Below are positions 10,667 to 21,123 of a DNA stretch of 64,000 nt, one piece after another. The stretch covers positions 25,365-89,364 of the forward strand of contig JAIVFJ010000249.1 in assembly GCA_025765615.1 (NCBI GenBank), read 5' to 3'. Source of the stretch: Zopfochytrium polystomum (Eukaryota; Chytridiomycota; Chytridiomycetes; Chytridiales; Chytridiaceae). The notes beneath the pieces are model-generated. The model was not told the DNA's origin and made no database searches. It worked only from the letters and a program-made list of their open reading frames with translations. Made by a program: the position numbers and the translations under genes. Position 1 is the stretch's first letter. Every line of letters starts with the position of its first letter.

Positions 10667-13600
10667 ATGTTGAAGTTTCTTCCCGAGGCCGTTCGGAAAG
10701 CTTGTACACGAGACTCCCCCCTACGCGAATTGCCTTTCATTGAGAGCGATGCCGAAGGCGCCGCCGCCGTTATCGACATATCTGGTGTGACTTTCTGGAT
10801 CAATTCACGCATGGGATAATAAATGACCAACTTTTGATGGACAGGATTCACAATTCTCACCACAAACCTCCTGAAACTACACGGAGCTGACGGTGCGGCC
10901 AAACTTCGAGACGCGATTGACGGTGTCTTCGATGTCATTATACGCACAATTTACCGCTGGGGGGGGTCCATCGTCAAATTTGCCGGAGACGCGGCCTTGG
11001 CCAGCTGGTAATGGGCGTATGTATTCACTTAGTTTCTTGCATATCTTATAGCTCCATCAAGGTCTTCAACCCCGGATTCTGGGCAGCTGCACCTAGTGAA
11101 AGCGTATCTTTGCTGTCTTGAGCTACTGAGAGAGTTCAGGGATAATTGCTCTGCCCTAAATGAGGACATTGGAATCCACATCGGCTTGGCTTCGGGTGCG
11201 GTCCACCACATTCACTTAGGCGGATCTGCTGCGAACGATCGAGGGACTTCTCAGAATCGTAGGGAGTACCTGATCGCCGGACAAGCCGTCATTGAAGCAG
11301 CACGACTCCTTGATCTCGGCCATCGTGGTGACCTTCTTATGTCTATTGAGATGAAAAAATGCCTCGAAGAGGTCTTTGTGGTTCCGCCTTGGCCAAGTCT
11401 ATTTCCGAGGCCAAAAGTCGTCTCAAATCAGTGGGTTTACCTCTTAAAGGAGGACGACACTCAGATTCCCGACATACTTCGGTCTTGGTCCGGCATTCCA
11501 TTTCCCGAGTTACCCAATTATCAGGAGGAGGAGCTGGACGAGAATTTTGCGCTAACTTACATCGAAACATCCGTTCGGAAACACTTATTTGACAATCATG
11601 GACTCCATTCGCTTATGGTGCCGCCGAGTTCGACTACTCTGACTCAGGAGTCGACCTGTCGGTCCGCAAATTATATCACGGCCCCTCCTTCCAGATTATC
11701 CTCCACCAAAGTCTCATCGGAGACCTACAGTGATATGAGAAGCGTATCTATTGCCTTCTTTCGATTTCCGGATGTTCATTTCGACGGCGACCCAGAGTTC
11801 GATAAAGAATGGTCGCAGTCGCTCGGCACAATTAGTGAAAGTCAGGAAGAAGGCTCCTCCACTCGAGGCAGCATTCGTTATTCATCCGTGCATCGTTGCC
11901 TGCACCACGCTCAGCACATTGTTGAAGTTCTTATGCGCTCAGTGACCAGCCAGGGCGGTACTGTGCGCCAAATCAACTACGATGACAAAGCCTTCACCAT
12001 TCTGGCGGTATGGGGCCTGCGCGGCCTAGCTCATCACCGAGCGGAGACTCGCTACACGCTAGCTGCCTGCATGGAGGTTGCCCGAAAGCTGACAGGCCAG
12101 GGCTTTGGTAGCGCGCAAATCGGAGTGTCGACTGGAACAGTTTATACTGGATTGTTTGGAAATGAGCTGCGCATGGACGGAACAGTTCTCGGGGCTCCCG
12201 TTAATCTGGCAGCGAGACTTATGTGTTTGGACGGTGTTGCTGTGGGATTGCTGCGGAAAATTGGCGAAATTTCAATTTTTTGTGACGACAGTACCCAGTT
12301 ATCGGGGTCAGAGTGGTTTTCCTTCATGGAGGCGCCGATTCCCGCAAAGCTTAAAGGTTGGAACCAAGTCTTCTCTCCATTTCTTCTAACCCTCTTTAAG
12401 GTTTTAGCGAAGCGCTGATGGTATATCTAGTCGTGGGTGAGAAGTCTTCGAGCGAGCAAAGCGAAAATATACAAGTAGTCGGAAGAACCGAGGAATTAAA
12501 ACTATTGAAAGACACGATATCGAGTTGGCGGATGAAGTCTCAGCGTCATACTTTATTTATAACAGGGAGATCTGGATTTGGAAAATCAACTCTCATCAAA
12601 ACAGCGATGCAGATGCTGGATAGGTACGCGAAAACCCTGTTTTGGTACGGCCTTTCTGTCACCTCTGCGATAAATCTAAGGTTTCGACTAAAATTAGCAC
12701 ATGTGTTGGAGATGAGATGAAGCAGAGAACTTCGCTGGGAGTGCTTGATAAGCTAGTTCGCGGACTTCTTCACAAAATGCGATCGGTGAATCTGGAGGCA
12801 ATAAATTTCAAGCAAATTCGGGCGAGGCAGACGGACGCAGGCTCTCGCGCAGGGTCCCATTTATGGTCACGTGTAGGATCGCGGGGGGGCTCGCGCCTTT
12901 CGCTCATACAACAAGATCGGGACTGGTCATATTTAAATGACATACTCGAGGCTTTATGCGTGAGTAAAGCGGGAATCGCAACTATTGCTGCTATCCCAGG
13001 CTTAAGAAAGATCGATAACTCGGACTTTGTGCCCTCCGACGGGGAAATATCGGTTCGACTTTCGATCGTTCTTGCGACTTTGATCAACGGGCTATATTCA
13101 ATCGGATACAGCGTTTGCCTTGTCTGGGATGACATACAGGTAGTTATGGAGCGAACCATTCCATTTGAACTAACTGGAGTCAGTGGTTTGACCGAGAGAC
13201 GTTGAAAACTTTATTGGCGCTCATTCAATACTGCCCGCATGCATTGTTTCTAATTGTTGGGAGAACGAGAAATGTAGGTCACTTCGGTTTCTATGATTAA
13301 GACCAAATAAATATCTGCAGGAATGGGATAGGCTCGAAGATTTCGATCAAGTTCGTTCACAAAGCGAATACCTAATGGAGCTCCGCCCATTGGATATCGC
13401 CGACGTCCGAGAAATGGTGGCTGCAAATCTTGAAGACGCGAGGGTGAGCGAAGCGATCATCGGCCAGATTATGGACCAGACGAATGGCGTCCCAATAGCT
13501 CTGCGCATGATATTGAACACAATAAAAGCGAACAGGATCGGGCCGAGAACGCGATCCATCTCATCCAGCATCATTTTTTCAACGAGTGGAGCAATAGTCG

Positions 13601-16103
13601 CACAGTTGAGTGTTATGGTAAAATTTCTACACAGTAACAAAGCTTGATTTGCAGATTAGACCTCCTCAGCGTCGAATTTCGCTTCCTATTGTCAGTAGCT
13701 TCCGTAATTGGTCAACATTTCGAGTTAAATGATCTGGCGCAGACATTGCAACTTCTTGACGGCCCAAAGTTCGAAACATACCCGGACGACCTCTTGAATT
13801 TGATGGAATCTGCTGACCGTTTTGGGTTCCTCACTCGCCAGCCCGGAGATACATTGTCTTTTTCTTTCAGTCATTGCATGATTCAGCAAGGAGTACTCGC
13901 CACACTTTTACCTCAGCAGCGGGAGGCCATACATCACGCCATCGTGAGACACTATCAGAAGCGTCTTGAGCAGGAACCCGACGATGGCAAGCTGCTTCCC
14001 TCCACCATTGAGCATATCTTGAAGATTTCAGGCGAGACAGCATTGAAGTGCTCTCTTCTGTACCAAGGCTTCGTGCAAGCTGCAACTTATCGTAAAGAGG
14101 CTGAGGCATTTTATTGCCGGAATAATCTTCTCGCCTTGGACCCTCAGTACTTTGACAGACTCAGCCTCATGGACCAAATGACGAGCTGCAGAATCCTGGC
14201 AAACATGCATTACCAAACTGGGTCAGTGGGCGTCTTTCATCATTTGTTGGTACAAGATTATTGACAACGATTTGCTTGGCCATTCTGACATAAGAAACTC
14301 AAAAGAGGTCGTGAGTGTGTCACTATCACTGCTTGCTAGGCTGGGAAAGATGTTCACTGTAGATTACCAAAACTCGCTTAAATTTATAAAATCTTGGCTC
14401 TACCACCGAAAATTCTTGGGAAAACTCACTCAAGCGCGTCCCCACGAAGTCCGCCTTTTGTGTTTCGACTATCTTTCTCGGACGTTTCCTGTTGCATTTC
14501 CTCAAAGGCATAGTCGAATTCCTCGCGATAATCGAAAGCGTGTCGCAAACAGTAACTCGATTACTTGGATATCTTTGGACACATTAGTCGGACAGAGCTG
14601 CCATCCTGGGGAAGGCCAGCGACGCCTCACGGAGCTTGCACTCATATTGGATCTTCTTGTTCACCTTTTCTTCGAGGGTCGACTGAAGGGCCTGAACTAC
14701 TTGGTCTTTCAGATGGCCAGCATTCTGGTGTTGCGTGCGGGAGGTGATTCAGCAGAAGAGGCAGCAGCATGGAATTGGCACTTGAAACTCGGTTATACGA
14801 GGCTGTCCTTGTTCGCTAATGCCATGAGAAGTCCAAAGAGCTCAAAACGCTTTCAGGAAATTGCAGATTCTTTTTCGGAGGAGACCGTTACTTTGAGGGA
14901 TTTGGCTTGCAAAGGATACACTAGAGTCGTGGAGGTTCTAAAGGCCATGTTCAGTGGTGCACCAATTGGTGAAGGGGCTATTCGTGCGATGAAAGAGGCC
15001 ATTGACGACTTTGAAGCCTCCGGATTGGAGTTTGATGATTACACCAAAGCCATGGTTGTATCAATGCACACGCTTTTATCAGTGTATGCCTCCTTCTTTG
15101 CCTACAATATACCTAATTCACCTGACAGAAACGGCGTTTTCCACTTACCAGAGGAATTTGGAGACTTTGACATACAGCGGTACATCGTTTTGTACGAAAA
15201 ATTCGTGATGGACCGGCGAACGCTCATCTCCGTGAAAATATGTCACGCACTGGAGCTTTCGATCGCCCGCCGCCTGGAAGAAGCACAGCAGATTATCTTA
15301 GAGTACACGGATATGGCATTGGAAAGCACACCGATACGAAAGGTTTGCACCCCACCAACTCAGCGCGCCGCTGACTTACAGGACAAAAGACTCCAGAGGA
15401 AATAACGAGCCAGCCCATTCCAACTTTAAGCGGGCTCACAAAACTCATCCGATCTCTTTTCATCATACTGGAGCAATTCGGTGATAGCAAAGAAAGAGAG
15501 CTTCTTATCGTGGAAATGGAGCTACGCGCAGAGGAAATACGCTGCTGTTATTCGAGAATTCCGAGCATAGGGGTTTGTTGATCTCAAATTCTTTCTTTGT
15601 TCTTACGACTACATTAGGTTGCGGCAGCTGTTCTCTCCACATTTTTTATAGCAACCAGCATCACAAATCTGGCCTTGTTTCTTCGAGCGTCACACCTGAG
15701 GCCAATTTCTGACGCGTGGGATCCTTGCCATGCGTTTCGACTGACCACCCTGATTCGATCTTTGCACAACATTCTTACGAAGTCCTGCTCCCGTGCAGTG
15801 AAGACAGATCAAGTCAAGTTTTGCAAGAAGCTTCTTGAGGCGTGCCGTCACATCCTTTACGACTTCCGAATTGACAGATTTCTCAGGCGGCTTTTGAAGA
15901 ATGGTCTACCCGGCGAGGATATATTTTCAAAGTACATGCTGCTTGTTCTTCGTGCACGAGTTTGCAGAGCCAAGAGCATGGCTACAAATGGAAATGGTGG
16001 GTGGAGAGAAGAAGCGGCCATTTTAAAAACGGAGCTTCTGATGTACAATGACGAGTCTGAGGTTTGGTTGCTGGAACAGCTTTGTAATGAGCGTTTTGTA
16101 TAG
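10667..16103 (+). CDS. Soluble adenylyl cyclase (ADCY10/sAC type)
   Basis: Class III cyclase making cAMP; the sAC type is activated by bicarbonate and calcium in animals. Checked exons: 10667-10784, 10845-11007, 11062-12356, 12401-12644, 12698-13139, 13184-13273 and one starting at 13321; later ones run through about 13650-14220, 14270-15380, 15380-15570 and 15620-16103 with approximate borders. First cyclase domain: V-I-D-I-S-G-F-T-I-L-T (metal Asp), K-F-A-G-D-A-A-L-A-S-W (second metal Asp), I-G-I-H-I-G-L-A-S-G. Second domain: I-G-V-S-T-G-T-V-Y-T-G-L-F-G-N-E and T-V-L-G-A-P-V-N-L-A-A-R-L-M. It is followed by an AAA/NACHT-like ATPase with P-loop G-R-S-G-F-G-K-S-T and Walker B C-L-V-W-D-D-I-Q, then V-A-S-V-I-G and a long helical C-terminal region. 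Total near 1,700 residues, as in animal sAC. No membrane helices, unlike the leucine-rich-repeat Cyr1 cyclase of yeasts. It would feed protein kinase A. Confidence 0.88.
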
Positions 16104-16171
16104 TATTTGTCAAAAAAAGTGAAACCTTCGTTATATTGTTAGTCGAGCGCCCACTGTTTAACTTCTATTCT

Positions 16172-17516
16172 TCAGCTTCGGATGGTGGCCACACTAATAT
16201 CGCTCACAGTATCATCCCCGGTGGTGCTTTGGTCGTCTCTTGTGCTCCGACACTCACGAGACTTTTCTGCCTCCTTCTGATTCTCTGTTGCCAAAGCGGC
16301 TTCGTCGTTGTACTGCACGAGTTCATCCAAAATCGTTTCATCCTTCAAATCGAATTCCCACCATCGCAGCTTTCCTTCGCGAAGCGAGCGAATGTGACTG
16401 TGTCTGGCTTCCTGGAAAAGTTCTTGGGGCAGTAACTCGTCTGGAATGGACTCGGCCGGGTCAGTTTCCAAGCTATCCATTGTCCCTTTGGATTAAATAG
16501 TCAGAACCGGAGGACACCACTTCAATGCTCCACCTACCCAGCAGGGATGACAAATAGCGATCAGTCGTCGTACGTAACGCACGGGCACCAAGAGACAGAT
16601 CATAAATGTCCATCTTCGCCATACCGCCCCAAATCTTGCGAAGGTAACCCAGCCGCTTTACGTCCTCTTCGCCAACGTCAACGGTATCGTAATAAGAGTC
16701 AAGAAGCCGCTTTGCCTCCACCAATCCGGCCAACAGCCTTGCCGCGCTGCCGGCGGACGCATGCCTTATAATAGTCGAGTTAGGCTCGTCGTCCTCCTCC
16801 AGGTTCATCAAAAAGCGCCTTCGCCGCTCACGCAACCGCCCCAGTATCTTTTCTCGAGCGTCCAGCACGTCTCCTTCTGCCGCTGTGGCAACAATGTCAG
16901 TGAACTTGATCCGTTCCGGCGAACGACCTCTCCGGCTTTGTGGCCGCACCAGCCCGTCAATCCCATGGCTTTCCGAGCTCGACCGGGACGACTCGCTCTC
17001 CGACGTCGAGCCGCCGCTACTACCTCCACGACGCTCCCACCTCTCCAGCCGCCTACGGCGCTTCTCCCGCAGCCTGCTGATGGCGCGCTTCTTCCTTCGG
17101 CTCTCGGCCGCCACCGCCCCCTCCCGCTCCCGCTGCACGGCGACCCGCCACCGCGCAACCGCCCGCCGCGCAAGCCAGCCCCGCGCGACCCGCTGCACCG
17201 CCACCGCTGCCCGCTCGCGCCACCCTTCCTCCACCTCCGCCACCCGCGGCGCGACGACCGCCTTCAGCGCCCGCAGCTCGCGCTCCCGCCGGACGACCCG
17301 ATCGCGCGTCGCCGCCAGCCGCGCGTCGTGGTCCGCCACCGCTTTCGCGGACTCGACGGCGCGCCTGTACTGCCGCTGCGCCAGGGCGCGGCGGAAGCAG
17401 GACTGCAGGAGAACCGTCGCATCGCGCAGGCGGGTGAGCCGGGCGCGGACGAGGTGGCCGCGGACAAACCGTTGAATCGTTGAGGCTGCGTTGTTTTTCT
17501 CCAGGCTGGTCGGCAT
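16172..17516 (-). CDS. IQ-motif (calmodulin-binding) protein
   Basis: Two exons on the minus strand, 16538-17516 and 16172-16485, joined over a 52-nt intron; about 430 residues from the Met at 17516 (M-P-T-S-L-E-K-N-N). An upstream in-frame Met at 17666 exists but is less likely. Three IQ-like motifs follow each other: A-S-T-I-Q-R-F-V-R-G-H-L-V-R-A-R (residues 11-26), A-T-V-L-L-Q-S-C-F-R-R-A-L-A-Q-R (about 33-48) and A-V-A-V-Q-R-V-A-R-G-W-L-A-R-R (about 100-115). These bind calmodulin or related light chains. An Arg-rich coiled-coil-like stretch and a Ser cluster follow, then an acidic C-terminus. No motor or GAP domain is present. IQ proteins of this size are often ciliary or centriolar in flagellated organisms; that role is only a guess here. 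Tail-to-tail with the cyclase gene (68 bp). Confidence 0.75.
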
Positions 17517-17672
17517 CGCTCGTTTATTTTTTTTTTTGGCTCTGTTGCACTGTTCAGACAATTTCCTCTTTCCACAACCCAGCTCATCAGTCCGTCTCGC
17601 TGAGAAACCAGGTTGGGTCGTACAATTGGGCAAAATGCGACGAGGACACAGAGCCAGGGTTGCCATTCTGGA

Positions 17673-19250
17673 TCATTTTTGGATTAGCATAGTCGTTAAC
17701 GCGGGAACGATGCAAGCAGTCGCTGTTATGGTCGTTAAGCTCACCAGCCAAAGCACAAACGGATTTTCGTTCGGGATCGCGTCATCTTCAAACCGGACTA
17801 CAAGATCACATTTCGACGTGAAGGGGAAAAACCAGATTGAATTCATTCCTTTGCCATCACTAAACCCAGGTCCTCTGCCATGATCCAGATCCTTCAGTTC
17901 CGCCAGCATTCTGTCCACACCCGTAACAGCCTCCACCGCCTCCCTCCAGCTGCGCCCCTCCGCAAGCACCAACGATTCCATGCGCTGCGCAAACTTTGGC
18001 ACCCTCTGCACCAGCCTAAAACTGAACTGCACGACGCGCTGGAAAAGCAAACCCGTCGCCGCAACCTCTTCAAACGAGATCATCGTGCACGCGTTGATGA
18101 ACGCGTTGAACAGCCGCACCGTGTGCACGTTGAGCCCGCGGTGTCCGCTCCCGCTCCATCCGAGCGCGCCAAACACCTGGACCAGCCGCCACTTGCGCAC
18201 AACGCGCTCCTCCAGGCTGACCGCCTCCTCCGAGACCGCCAGCAAGTGCCGCGCGAGCCCGCCGGGGTCGCGGAAAAACGGGTGGCGGCGGTACCGAGCG
18301 CAGCGGATCGCGTACATTGCGTGGGCCCGGAGGATCGCGGCGGCCTGCCTCGAGTGCTTCGCAAGGGCACCGGCGTCGTCGGCTGACGGGCTTTTGGCGG
18401 CTTTGAGGTGGGTGAGGTACCAACTGGCGGTGTCGCGGAATTTCTGGCAGAATTGAAGAAAGGCGTGCTTTGGGAGTCGCCGGAGGGTAAGGGCGTCGTA
18501 CAGGGCTGTGCTTGACGAATAGTCGAGGTGGGACAGTAGCAGGGTTAAGATCGGTCCGTTCCAGATGATGTGCTTCAGCGCTGCGCAAAACGGGGTTTGT
18601 GACATGAGGCGTTGTTCTACAGCGGCGCCTAAATTAAACTTGGGTTTCTTGTGATTGTGAGACCGTTGCAGCAGTGGCGTTGTGTCCATTTGATCGAGCT
18701 GGTCGTGCATAGGTGTGTCACGAGGGCCCTCTTCATTGATGTGGTCGCAAGTGAGGCCTTGAGTGATATCTTGCTCCTCTTTGACAAAGACGTCGTCGCC
18801 GGTTGGGCCTCGTACTGTATCGATGTATTGGGCCTCATTGAGAAAGAATTGAACGTTGGCTGGACTTTGCGTAGAAATGACACCATCTTCAGCTTTGACG
18901 GAACGTTCGTTGTTGGGAGGACATCGAGCCAAATCGATTCCTTGTTCCGATTTCACCGGGACGTGTTGACAGAAAGGAGACTGAGCGAAACAGAGATCCT
19001 GTTGCTCCAATTTGACGAGCTGCAGGGCTTGCTTGAAAGACTGGGCCGTCTCGAGGACCTCTGCAGTAATGCCGACCGCGGCTGCTGCACCCACTGTGGC
19101 GGCGTGCAGCGAGCCGAGGGCCTGAAGTCCTTGGATTTCGGCCTTGACAAATGCAAGTTCTTCCGCGCACGACTGCTCCTCCGACAACGGTGCGGCCGCG
19201 GCGGCTCGAAATTGTCGCTTCGCGCGGGCGACGCGCTTCCGTCTGGCCAT
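17673..19250 (-). CDS. Lineage-specific protein with V-K-x-E motifs
   Basis: Unbroken frame of 525 codons starting M-A-R-R-K-R-V-A-R-A-K-R-Q, a strong basic cluster that could be a nuclear localisation signal. No family recognised. Between about residues 80 and 165 four sites fit the SUMO-acceptor pattern (hydrophobic-K-x-E): V-K-L-E, V-K-S-E, V-K-A-E and V-K-E-E. Residues 215-430 look globular and helical (W-N-G-P-I-L-T-L-L-L, F-Q-R-V-V-Q-F-S-F-R-L-V-Q-R-V-P). The last 30 residues are hydrophobic (F-V-L-W-L-V-S-L-T-T-I-T-A-T-A) and could be a C-terminal membrane anchor, or may be intron read-through if the true end lies elsewhere. Its predicted start faces the long simple-repeat leader before the proton channel gene. 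Confidence 0.55.
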   Translation of the reverse strand: MARRKRVARAKRQFRAAAAAPLSEEQSCAEELAFVKAEIQGLQALGSLHAATVGAAAAVGITAEVLETAQSFKQALQLVKLEQQDLCFAQSPFCQHVPVKSEQGIDLARCPPNNERSVKAEDGVISTQSPANVQFFLNEAQYIDTVRGPTGDDVFVKEEQDITQGLTCDHINEEGPRDTPMHDQLDQMDTTPLLQRSHNHKKPKFNLGAAVEQRLMSQTPFCAALKHIIWNGPILTLLLSHLDYSSSTALYDALTLRRLPKHAFLQFCQKFRDTASWYLTHLKAAKSPSADDAGALAKHSRQAAAILRAHAMYAIRCARYRRHPFFRDPGGLARHLLAVSEEAVSLEERVVRKWRLVQVFGALGWSGSGHRGLNVHTVRLFNAFINACTMISFEEVAATGLLFQRVVQFSFRLVQRVPKFAQRMESLVLAEGRSWREAVEAVTGVDRMLAELKDLDHGRGPGFSDGKGMNSIWFFPFTSKCDLVVRFEDDAIPNENPFVLWLVSLTTITATACIVPALTTMLIQK

Positions 19251-20110
19251 TGAGCGGGGGTCCGGGTGTGCGTGAGTGATGGGACAGAGACAGAGGGACC
19301 GTTTGAGAGAGAGAGAGAGAGAGAGAGGGAAGCGAGAGAAAGACAGCGTCTGGCGATTGTGTGTGTGTGTGTGTAAGTGTGTGTGTGGGTGTGGGTTCGT
19401 GTTGGAGTGTGTCTGCGTGGTGTCGGTGAATCAGCCGTCTGTTTTCCCACCCTCCCCCATCGCGTCCGCCCATTCCTCTTTATACTCCCCAACGAAAGAA
19501 AAGAAAAAGAAGATTTGTCATGTTTGGGAGCAAGATTCGTGAAACTGAGATCGAGAGTGCAGGGGAGAGGGCGAGAGAAGTGAGAGAGTCAGAGAGACTG
19601 AGAGAAACAGAGAGAGAGAGAGAGTCAGAGAGAGGGAGAGAGAGTGCGTGTGTGTGTGTGTGTGTGTGTGTGCGTGTGTGTGCGTGTGTGTGCATTGTGT
19701 GGTGGTTGGAGGCACAGCCGGCCCTGCCAGCTGCCAGGCCCAATCAACCAAACACAAGCTTCTCGTCGTACAACAGCCATGTAAGTACGTCCCCCCACCT
19801 TCCCCCTCTCTAGCAGTTAAGAAGCTCCTCGCCCGCGCAATGCTAGCTCCTCCAAATTCCTCCCCAATATCCCCCCCAAAGCCTCCTCCTCCTCCTCCTC
19901 CTCCTTCTCCTCCTACAGTCCACCACTGCCCCGCAACTCAACACAAAAAATAGAAGGAAAAAATAAAAAATAAAAGGGGTGTGGCTTATAAACGGAGCCC
20001 ATATGAGCACCGTTTCGCCCCACCCAAACAAAAAAAAACCCAAAGAAAAAAAACAAAAACAAAAACAGCAAAAACACATAAATAAATCAAACAAAAACAA
20101 AAACAACGAC
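19251..20110. repeat. Microsatellite-rich intergenic region before the proton channel
   Basis: Holds (GA)n at about 19306-19330, (GT)n at 19359-19386, mixed GA at 19566-19645, (GT)n at 19645-19692, (CCT)n at about 19880-19912, and an A-rich leader 20028-20110 made of C-A-A-A-A-A-like units directly before the channel start. No coding potential beyond repeat-encoded frames. Confidence 0.85.
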
Positions 20111-20374
20111 ATGGCCGAAGAAGAGCAACAACAACCCCTGCTGTCCACCGCCGCCACCCGCCAGCCGGATGCCGACGACGGCGACGCAGACCAAGACCCC
20201 GCTGACCCCGCGGACCCCGAGGCCCTGCGCCCGCTCCCCGGCGCGCTGCACCACTCCGCCGCCGCCGTCCTCGAGTCGCGCCCCTTCCACTGGGCCATCC
20301 TCGCCTTCACCGTGCTCGACGTGCTCCTCGTCGCCGCAGAGCTCGTCATCGAGGTCGAGGGCGGCGCCGCGTGC

Positions 20375-20405
<31 letters not shown>

Positions 20406-20917
20406 GCGAAGGTGGCGGCGGAGGGAGCGAAACCAGCCCCGTCCTCGCCGCGCTCCGCCACGCCTCGTTCGCCATCCTCCTCGCCTTTGCCGTCGAAATC
20501 GCCCTCAAGGCCTTTGTGTTTGGCGCAACGTACTTCTGGCGCTCGCCCGTGCACCTCTTTGACGCGCTCGTCGTGCTTGCCAGCATTGTCCTCGACCTGT
20601 CGCTGAGGGGCGTCGCGGAGACCGTGTCCGGGTTGCTCATCCTGCTCAGGGGCTGGCGCATCGTCCGCGTCGTCGATGGCGTCGTTCTTATTCAAAAGGA
20701 AGAGCAAGAGGTGAGGTGGCTCGGGCTCGCACCAATCAAATCCCACCCCCACTCCCCGCCGCCCAACCCTCTTCCGTTCTTTGAATTAACGGACTCCCGC
20801 TGCCCCCAACAAATTTAAAAACAAAAAAAAAAAAAAAAAAAGGAGGAGCTCAAGGCGCTCAGAGCAGAAGTTGCACAGCTCAAAGCAGAGATCGTTCGAT
20901 TGCAAGGTCAACAATGA
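20111..20917 (+). CDS. Voltage-gated proton channel (Hv1 type)
   Basis: Hv1 channels are four-helix voltage sensors that also conduct protons outward and raise cytosolic pH. Exon 1 is 20111-20710 and exon 2 is 20843-20917, about 224 residues. S1: F-H-W-A-I-L-A-F-T-V-L-D-V-L-L-V-A-A-E-L, with the Asp that forms the proton selectivity filter. S2: F-A-I-L-L-A-F-A-V-E-I-A-L-K-A-F. S3: H-L-F-D-A-L-V-V-L-A-S-I-V-L-D-L. S4: L-I-L-L-R-G-W-R-I-V-R-V-V-D-G, giving the R-x-W-R-x-x-R signature with the Hv1-specific Trp. After S4 comes V-L-I-Q-K-E-E-Q-E and, in exon 2, a heptad coiled coil L-K-A-L-R-A-E-V-A-Q-L-K-A-E-I-V-R-L, the usual dimerisation domain. There is no pore module. The S1-S2 loop carries a Gly-rich insert of about 25 residues. 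The acceptor of the single intron is preceded by poly(A), not pyrimidines. Confidence 0.9.
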
Positions 20918-21123
20918 AGATTTTCAACCCATGACGAACGCCCCCCAATTCCTCCCCCCAGAACAGGCACATAAACCGAGAAACCACTAGAGGAAAAAAA
21001 CCCCCCCCCTTTTGAACGAAGGAAAGAAAAGTAAACTTTTGACCCGACCACCACCATCCTCAAACACCAAGACGAGGCACGGACGGTATTCCCGCCGTGC
21101 CCTACCTCACATCTTGGCGTTCC

